Position numbers and translations under genes: made by a program. DNA of 9,313 nucleotides, taken from assembly GCA_030043505.1 (NCBI GenBank), contig JASHXN010000017.1:1-9313 (forward strand), given 5' to 3'. Positions 4,644 to 9,313 of the stretch are shown here, in pieces (positions within the stretch are counted from its first letter, which is position 1; every line of letters starts with the position of its first letter). Below the pieces are notes generated by a model. That model ran no database searches and was not told the origin of the DNA. It worked only from the letters and a program-made list of their open reading frames with translations. This DNA is from Thermoplasmata archaeon (GTDB taxonomy: Archaea; Thermoplasmatota; Thermoplasmata; UBA184).

Positions 4644-5813
4644 ATGGTCGGCTTCGTCACGGCCCCCGCGATCGCGTGGGGACCCGGTGCCCTCCAGCAG
4701 CTCAGCGGGCTCGGCGCCGAGCGACCGGTGCTCCTGGTCGACCCCGGGGTCGCGAAACAGGAAGGACCGCACCGAGTAGCCGAAGAGCTCGGGCGCGGCG
4801 GCGCCGCCGTCGTCACGCTCCCGCTGCCGGCCGAGGCGAACCGCCTCTCCGCGGTCGCCACGCTCGCCGGGCAGCTGCGCGCTCACGACGCGGACTGGGT
4901 GGTGGTCGTCGGCGGCGGCACCGCGATCGACGCCGCCAAGGCGGCCCGGCTCCTGCGCGAGCGGCCGGAGCTGGCGCTCGAGCGTGCCCCGGTCGACGCC
5001 GCCGTCCCGGCGCCCGCGCGCTCCCGGCTCGTCGCCGTCCCGACCACCAGCGGCAGCGGGGCGGAGGCGAGCTGGTCGGCGGACCTGGTGGCGGAGGACG
5101 GGACCCCGGTCGAGCTCGCCGACCGTTCGCTGGTGCCGGAGTGGGCGATCGTCGACCCTTGGTTCGCGCGGGAGCTGCCCGCGGCGGCGCTCGTCGCCGG
5201 AGCGTTCGAGAGCGCCGCGCTCGCGACGGAGGCGTACGTCTCGGCGTGGGCGAACCCGTTCTCGGACGCGCTCGCGGCGGATGCCGTCCGCACGGTCGCG
5301 GGGCGCCTGACCCACGCCGTTCGGTGGAGCGACGATCCGGATGCCCGAGCCGCGCTCCACTACGCCGCCACCTCGGCCGGGCTCGCCCACTCGAACGCCC
5401 AGCGGGGCCTCGCCCACGCGCTCGCCCGCGCGCTGGTCCGTCCTACGCGACTCTCCTACGCCCAGCTGCTCGGGATCGTGCTCCCGGCGGTCCTCGAGTT
5501 CGACCGGCCCGGCGCGCGCGAGAGGCTGGAAGCGCTCGCGCTCACGCTCCGGGGCCCGGAGGAGACGAGCGTCGCCTCGGTCGCTGACCGCCTCCGTCGG
5601 CTCGGCGCGGCTCTGGGGGTGGCGGCGAACCTGGCGTCCGCCGGGGTCGACGCGGAGCTCCTCCGGCGGGAGCGCCCGCGGATCGTCGCGGAGACGCTCC
5701 GTTCGCCGGCGGTGCTCGCGAACCCGAGGGTCCCCACCGCCGACGACGTAGGGAAGATCCTGGACGGCGTGACCGGGACCCCCGCGACGGGGCCGGGGCG
5801 CCCGTCGGACTAG
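4644..5813 (+). CDS. Iron-type (group III) alcohol dehydrogenase homologue with degenerate metal site
   Basis: A 389-residue protein of the Fe-ADH family. The nucleotide-binding half is intact: DWVVVVGGGTAIDAAKAA (84-101) and LVAVPTTSGSGAEAS (129-143). The C-terminal helical half aligns well, including TEAYVSAWANPFSDALA and GIVLPAVLEF. However, three of the four metal positions of E. coli FucO (Asp196, His200, His263, His277) are changed. At the same spacing this protein has Glu189, Leu193, His258 and Tyr272. It is therefore unlikely to hold Fe2+ or Zn2+ in the usual way and may be a metal-independent reductase, a glycerol-1-phosphate dehydrogenase-like side branch, or a non-catalytic relative. 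The length is normal for the family. The ATG at 4644 lies 10 bases after the Fur-like gene, with no clear ribosome site, suggesting coupled translation. The stop overlaps that of the convergent PhoU gene. Confidence 0.87.
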   Translation: MVGFVTAPAIAWGPGALQQLSGLGAERPVLLVDPGVAKQEGPHRVAEELGRGGAAVVTLPLPAEANRLSAVATLAGQLRAHDADWVVVVGGGTAIDAAKAARLLRERPELALERAPVDAAVPAPARSRLVAVPTTSGSGAEASWSADLVAEDGTPVELADRSLVPEWAIVDPWFARELPAAALVAGAFESAALATEAYVSAWANPFSDALAADAVRTVAGRLTHAVRWSDDPDARAALHYAATSAGLAHSNAQRGLAHALARALVRPTRLSYAQLLGIVLPAVLEFDRPGARERLEALALTLRGPEETSVASVADRLRRLGAALGVAANLASAGVDAELLRRERPRIVAETLRSPAVLANPRVPTADDVGKILDGVTGTPATGPGRPSD

Positions 5814-6778
5814 CGCGCGGCGGCGAGCGCTTCGGGCTCGTCGACGGCCCCGCCGCCCCCGTCGGGGCGCGCCGGCGCTTCGACCGCGCGGTTGATCGCG
5901 ATCTCGGCGAGGTCGGTCGCGTACAGCGCCGACCGCTCGAGGCTCTCGAGGACGTAGGCGACCGCCACGGCGAGCCGACCCTTCTTGGAGGCGATCTCCC
6001 GGAGGACGTGCTCGCGCTCGCGGGTCAGCTGGTCGGTCGCGTCGATCACCTCGTTCGCCTTCGCGATGTCCTTCCGGTCGAGGCTGTCGAGCGCGTCGGC
6101 GAGGCACGTCGCGGCCCGGTTCGCCATCCGGTCGAGCTCCTGGACGATCTTGTCGGGCGTCGACTCCGGCCCGAGCATCGCGACCGTCTCCGAGATCCGG
6201 ACGGCGTGGTCGGCGATCCGCTCCAGGATGCGGGAGGCGAGCAGGTACGTCGAGCACTCCGGCAGCGTGAGGTCGAGGCTCGCGAGGATCCGCGCGTCCC
6301 GCAGCGCGCTCGTCACCTGCTTCTCGAGGAACCAGTGGAGGCGGTCGACCTCCCAGTCCCGCTCGACGACGTCCTTGGCGATCGACGCGTCCCGCTCGCG
6401 GAACGCGGTCATCGCGTCGGCCTGCATCGCCCGGACCATCTGGTGCATGCGACGCACGATCGACGGGATCGGGAGCGGGTTCGCCCCGACGACGTCCTGC
6501 AGGATCACCGCTTCCGCGGTCTCCTCGAGGATCTCCGGCCCGATCATCCGCTGCGCGAAGCTCCGGACGATCTCGCGCGTGCGGGCGCTCATGCGGGCCG
6601 GCGTCCGGACCTCGAGCAACGGGTAGCCGGCGATGTACTCCGCGATCAGGCGGCGAAACAGATGCTCCTCGTCGTCGTCGTTCGATACCTCGACCGTCCG
6701 GCGTTGCGCTTCGGCCGGCGTCGCCGACGCCGGATAGACGGTCAACGAGCCGTCGGCGCGCGGGGTGAAGAGGAGCAC
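5810..6778 (-). CDS. PhoU-type phosphate-response regulator (archaeal, AbrB-PhoU), start unresolved
   Basis: Archaeal PhoU homologues join an AbrB-like DNA-binding domain to two PhoU three-helix repeats and regulate phosphate uptake. From the GTG at 6778 the visible protein has 322 residues: the end of the AbrB domain (LLFTPRADGSLTVYP), then helical repeats with the family's acidic patches, such as ERDWEVDRL in the first PhoU unit and TREREHVL and ERSALYATDLAEIAINRAVE in the second. The GTG is only the first conventional start codon. The frame stays open upstream and encodes the rest of the AbrB domain, so the real start is probably near 6898. The C-terminal 20 residues are a flexible Gly/Ala/Pro tail. 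No pst transporter genes are visible next to it. The stop is TAG, sharing a CTAG with the ADH-like gene. The PhoU identity is firm; the start is not. Confidence 0.9.
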   Translation of the reverse strand: MLLFTPRADGSLTVYPASATPAEAQRRTVEVSNDDDEEHLFRRLIAEYIAGYPLLEVRTPARMSARTREIVRSFAQRMIGPEILEETAEAVILQDVVGANPLPIPSIVRRMHQMVRAMQADAMTAFRERDASIAKDVVERDWEVDRLHWFLEKQVTSALRDARILASLDLTLPECSTYLLASRILERIADHAVRISETVAMLGPESTPDKIVQELDRMANRAATCLADALDSLDRKDIAKANEVIDATDQLTREREHVLREIASKKGRLAVAVAYVLESLERSALYATDLAEIAINRAVEAPARPDGGGGAVDEPEALAAAR

Positions 6779-6901
6779 GTCCCCGGGGCCGAGCCCGCGC
6801 GCGACGACCCACGTCTTCGGCAGCGAGACGATGAACGTCGAACCGCCGGTCTTCTGGATACGACGGCCGTGGAATCCGCCGCTCGTGCGCGCGGTCGTGA
6901 G
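6779..6901 (-). other. In-frame AbrB-domain extension of the PhoU gene, without a conventional start codon
   Basis: Reading in the PhoU frame, the region codes for a standard swapped-hairpin AbrB motif: GRRIQKTGGSTFIVSLPK followed by TWVVARGLGPGD, which runs straight into the annotated protein. The frame is closed by a TAG a few codons further upstream, and no ATG, GTG, TTG or CTG codon lies in frame between that stop and the domain. Candidate non-standard starts are ACG at 6898 or the ATC within the domain. A TATA-like box at 6921-6928 predicts transcription starting around 6898-6901. A one-base assembly error is the main alternative. Confidence 0.7.
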
Positions 6902-6920
6902 CGCCCCGACCTACTGTCGT

Positions 6921-6928
6921 CTATATAG
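6921..6928 (-). promoter_or_regulatory. TATA box of the PhoU gene
   Basis: CTATATAG is a perfect palindrome and the best TATA match in the window. Read leftward it is centred about 25 bases before the expected start of the PhoU gene (6898-6901). Rightward it is about 100 bases from the next ATG, which has its own TATA-like box, so its main role is probably for PhoU. Confidence 0.6.
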
Positions 6929-6992
6929 CCGTGGACCCGGGCGCGGACCGACACGCCGGCAGCGCCGCCGCCCGCGCTCGCTCGAGGGGGCG

Positions 6993-7000
6993 GTTAATAG
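6993..7000 (+). promoter_or_regulatory. TATA-like box of the oxidoreductase alpha/beta operon
   Basis: GTTAATAG is centred about 29 bases before the ATG at 7026, which predicts a leader of only a few bases and supports that ATG over longer in-frame starts. Confidence 0.5.
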
Positions 7001-7025
7001 CCGGGGCGGGGCTCGCCGCCGTTCC

Positions 7026-8672
7026 ATGGATCCGGCCCGTCCGGTGCGCGTTCGCTTCGGTCGCCGCGAGCTCGACGGGCGGCCGGGCGAACGCTGGCTC
7101 GCGATGCTCGGGCGCCGCGGGTGGCCGTCGCTCGCGCGGTCGGTCCGCTACCATCGTCCCCGCGGACCGTTCTGCGGCGTCGGCGACTGCACAGGGTGTC
7201 TGTTCCGGCTGAACGGCGTCCCGAACGCACGGGCGTGCGTGCGGCCGGTACGGGACGGGGATCGGGCGTCGACGGAGAACGCCTGGCCGTCCCCTCGGAA
7301 CGACCTCCTGGGTCTGCTGGACGGGCTCTTCCCCCACGGGCTCGACACCGTCCACGGGCTGCGGCGCCCGGCGTTCCTTCGCCCGGTGTTCCAGTCGGTC
7401 GTGCGGCGCCTGGCGGGGTACGGGGCTCCGCCCGACTCCGCCGCACCGGCCCTGCCCCCGCGAAGCTGGACCGCCGAAGTGGCGGTCGTCGGCGCCGGGC
7501 GCTCCGGTCGGTCGGTCGCCGACGCGCTCGCCCGGAAAGGACGGCGCCCCTTGCTGCTGGAGCGGCGCAGCGGTCCCGGCGCCGGGGACGGCCCCGCCGG
7601 GGAGACCGTGGCCGGGGTCACGGTGAGCGTGCTCTCCGCGGCGGAGGACGGGGCCGGTTTCACGCTCCTGGGCTTTGCCGACGACGGGGCCGGAGTGCGC
7701 GTGCGCACCCCGACCGTCATCGTCGCCACCGGCAGCTACGACGCCGGACTGGTCTTCGAAGGCTCCGACCGGCCCGGGGTCGTCACCGCCGACCTGGCGC
7801 TCTCCGAGCTCGAGCTCCCGCTCGGCCCGAGCGTCGTCGTCGGGACGGGGCCGCGCGCGCTCCAGGTCGTCGAGCGGCACGCGGACCGGGTCGAAGCGGT
7901 CGTCGCCTTCGGCGACGTCGGTCCGGAGTTGACGCGGACCGCCGCCGAAGCGGGGATCTCCCTGTATCCCCGGAGCCGCCTCGTACGGGCGATAGGGCGC
8001 GGCCACGTCCGGGCGGTCGAGCTCGCGCGCCGGGACGGCGGGGGCCGCTTCCGCCTCCCCTGCTCGAGCGTCGTCCTCGCCCATCGCCGGCTGCCGAACG
8101 CCCAGCTCCTCTACCAGGCGGGCGCGACGCGGCGATGGAGCGAGACGCCCGGCGCGTACTTCCCGGAGATCGATCCCGCCGGCCGCACCGCCGTCCCGGG
8201 CCTGTACGCCGTCGGCTCCGCGGCGGCGCCCCCGGGATCCCCTCCGGTCGACCCGGGGGCGGTCGCCGCCGCCGTAACCTCCGCGCGCCCTCCGGAACCG
8301 CCGGCGGCATTCACGCCCTCTGCCGCCGAGCGGCCCGGCGAGCTCGTGGGCTACTACCGCGAACTCCTGCGGGAGGCGCGGCACGGCAAGTGGATCGTCT
8401 GCCCGTGCGAGGACGTCCTGCTGGAGGAGGTGGAGGCGGCGTCCCGCCGGGGCTTCCGGGGTCTGGAGGTCGTCAAGCGGTACACCGGCGCCGGCACCGG
8501 GCTCTGCCAGGGACGCTACTGTCTCCCGGATCTGATCGTGCTCCTGTCGCTGCTCGAGCAGCGCAGCGCCGCCGAGGTCGGCTTCATCACGCAGCGCCCC
8601 CCGCTCGTCCCGACGCCGCTCGGCGCGCTCGCGACGCTCGACGCGGACGCGGGCGGAGGGTCCGGGTCATGA
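7026..8672 (+). CDS. HcnAB/SoxA-type fused [2Fe-2S]/FAD/[2Fe-2S] oxidoreductase alpha subunit
   Basis: A 548-residue electron-transfer subunit of the family that includes hydrogen cyanide synthase HcnA-HcnB, sarcosine oxidase alpha, opine oxidase and archaeal dye-linked L-proline dehydrogenase. Three parts are visible. The N-terminus (1-75) is a ferredoxin-like domain, RYHRPRGPFCGVGDCTGC, with cluster ligands Cys50, Cys55, Cys58 and Cys71. A two-dinucleotide disulfide-oxidoreductase fold follows, with GAGRSG (156-161), Glu179, VATGSY (233-238), DRPGV (248-252) and GTGPRA (273-278). The C-terminus has a BFD-type [2Fe-2S] domain with Cys459, Cys461, Cys494 and Cys499. The usual FAD-contact GD near the C-terminal end of the flavin domain reads GS (Ser398), and the part between the first Rossmann loop and VATG is short. 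It would pass electrons from the beta subunit. The ATGA overlap with the next gene shows translational coupling. The ATG at 7026 is chosen because of the TATA-like box and family alignment. Confidence 0.88.
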   Translation: MDPARPVRVRFGRRELDGRPGERWLAMLGRRGWPSLARSVRYHRPRGPFCGVGDCTGCLFRLNGVPNARACVRPVRDGDRASTENAWPSPRNDLLGLLDGLFPHGLDTVHGLRRPAFLRPVFQSVVRRLAGYGAPPDSAAPALPPRSWTAEVAVVGAGRSGRSVADALARKGRRPLLLERRSGPGAGDGPAGETVAGVTVSVLSAAEDGAGFTLLGFADDGAGVRVRTPTVIVATGSYDAGLVFEGSDRPGVVTADLALSELELPLGPSVVVGTGPRALQVVERHADRVEAVVAFGDVGPELTRTAAEAGISLYPRSRLVRAIGRGHVRAVELARRDGGGRFRLPCSSVVLAHRRLPNAQLLYQAGATRRWSETPGAYFPEIDPAGRTAVPGLYAVGSAAAPPGSPPVDPGAVAAAVTSARPPEPPAAFTPSAAERPGELVGYYRELLREARHGKWIVCPCEDVLLEEVEAASRRGFRGLEVVKRYTGAGTGLCQGRYCLPDLIVLLSLLEQRSAAEVGFITQRPPLVPTPLGALATLDADAGGGSGS

Positions 8673-9313
8673 CGCTGGCCCGGAGCGAGTACCGCACCGT
8701 CGTCGTCGGGGCCGGCATCGTCGGACTATACACCGCCCACCGTCTCGCCCGGGCCGGGGCCGGGCCGGTGCTCGTCCTCGACCGGGGGTTCCTCTCCTCC
8801 GGCGGCTCCGGCCGGAACGGCGGAGGGGTGCGGCAGCAGTGGGAGACGCGCTCGACGATCCGGCTCGCCCGCGAGTCGGTCGCCGCCTACCGCCGCTTCG
8901 GCGCCGACTTCGGCCACAACGTCTGGTTCCGACAGGGCGGCTACCTCTTCCTCGCCGAGACCGCCGCGGAGCTCGAGCGCCTCGGGCGGGTGCACGCGGT
9001 CGTCCGGGCGGAGGGCCTCCCGTCCCGCCTGCTCGACCCGACCGACGTGGGCCGTCTCGTGCAAGGGATCGCCCCCGGGGCGGTCGTCGGCGGGTCGTTC
9101 CTGCCGAGCGACGGGACGGTCTACCCGTTCCCGGCGGTCTGGGGGCTGTACGAGGCGGTCCGGCGGGAAGGCGTCGAAGTGGCGCTCGGCGTCGAAGCCG
9201 CGGAGGTCCGGCGGGACGGCGACCGACTCACCGGGGTCGTCACGAGCGAAGGCTCGGTGGGGGCGGAGCATGTCGTGAACGCCGCCGGCGGCTGGTCCGG
9301 GGAGTTCTCCCGA
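8669..9313 (+). CDS. DAO-family FAD oxidoreductase, beta (catalytic) subunit, 3' end outside window
   Basis: The first 215 residues of an FAD-dependent amine/amino-acid dehydrogenase of the D-amino-acid oxidase fold, like sarcosine oxidase beta, HcnC or proline dehydrogenase beta. The N-terminal Rossmann motif is VVVGAGIVGLYTAHRLARAG (11-30) with Asp38 in the ribose position. The family segment SGRNGGGVRQQW (47-58) follows. Further on are QGGYLFLAET and PSDGTVYPF, and the frame remains open to the last base. The frame ends exactly on a codon boundary, so roughly 160-200 residues are missing, judged by family length. Its ATG overlaps the TGA of the alpha subunit (ATGA), so it should be the catalytic partner that oxidises the amine and hands electrons to the alpha subunit. 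The substrate (proline, sarcosine, glycine, opine or other) cannot be told from this part. Confidence 0.88.
   Translation, partial: MTLARSEYRTVVVGAGIVGLYTAHRLARAGAGPVLVLDRGFLSSGGSGRNGGGVRQQWETRSTIRLARESVAAYRRFGADFGHNVWFRQGGYLFLAETAAELERLGRVHAVVRAEGLPSRLLDPTDVGRLVQGIAPGAVVGGSFLPSDGTVYPFPAVWGLYEAVRREGVEVALGVEAAEVRRDGDRLTGVVTSEGSVGAEHVVNAAGGWSGEFSR

Noticed and set aside
3581..5813. TAG stops of several genes as pyrrolysine read-through sites
   Set aside because: Every TAG coincides with the natural end of its family's length, followed closely by the next gene, so they are ordinary stops.
4527..6812. A 761-codon minus-strand open frame across the ADH-like and PhoU genes
   Set aside because: The translation is Arg/Gly/Pro-rich without any family motif, and it runs antisense to the ADH gene and out of frame with PhoU. 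Long shadow frames are expected at this GC content.
6742..6954. An upstream GTG in another frame (6954) as PhoU start with a frameshift
   Set aside because: It lies upstream of the best TATA box and would need a shift to enter the AbrB frame; the AbrB codons are already in frame with the rest of PhoU.

Overview
The window looks like chromosomal DNA from a GC-rich archaeon, most likely in or near the Thermoplasmatota (lineage is an inference). The evidence is a tRNA-Leu without an encoded CCA end, TATA-like boxes 23-30 bases before several start points (pointing to leaderless mRNAs), a bacterioopsin-activator-type HTH_10 regulator, and a PhoU protein with an AbrB-like N-terminal domain. Base composition is very GC-rich, estimated by eye at about 70% or more. 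The proteins are rich in Arg and Ala but not extremely acidic, so a halophile is less likely. No phage, transposon, CRISPR array or long repeat was seen. The window is gene-dense, and no gene-free stretch exceeds about 125 bases.

Layout from the left: (1) the 3' part of an LsrF-like class I aldolase/thiolase gene, cut by the window edge; (2) tRNA-Leu(CAG) with its own TATA-like box; (3) a SnoaL/NTF2-like small protein on the minus strand, divergent from (4) an isocitrate lyase/PEP mutase superfamily protein on the plus strand; (5) a minus-strand HTH_10 regulator whose 3' end overlaps gene 4 by 47 bp; (6) a tight plus-strand cluster of a dual-specificity-phosphatase-like protein, a class I SAM methyltransferase, a 98-residue protein that is only the C-terminal half of a Fur-type regulator, and an iron-type alcohol dehydrogenase homologue that lacks most of its metal ligands; (7) a convergent minus-strand PhoU-type regulator sharing a CTAG stop palindrome with gene 6d; (8) a divergent plus-strand pair with an ATGA overlap, encoding an Fe-S/FAD alpha subunit of the HcnAB/sarcosine oxidase/proline dehydrogenase type and a DAO-family beta subunit cut by the right edge.

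The last pair is the clearest functional unit: a membrane-peripheral or soluble amine/amino-acid dehydrogenase in which the beta subunit oxidises a secondary or alpha-amine and electrons pass to the alpha subunit's Fe-S/FAD centres. The phosphatase-methyltransferase-Fur C-domain-ADH cluster is the least conventional part. Three of its four members keep a recognisable fold but depart from the family's catalytic or DNA-binding parts. No function for the cluster as a whole can be assigned from sequence. The PhoU gene has a second oddity: its AbrB domain is clearly encoded upstream of the first usable ATG/GTG/TTG codon.
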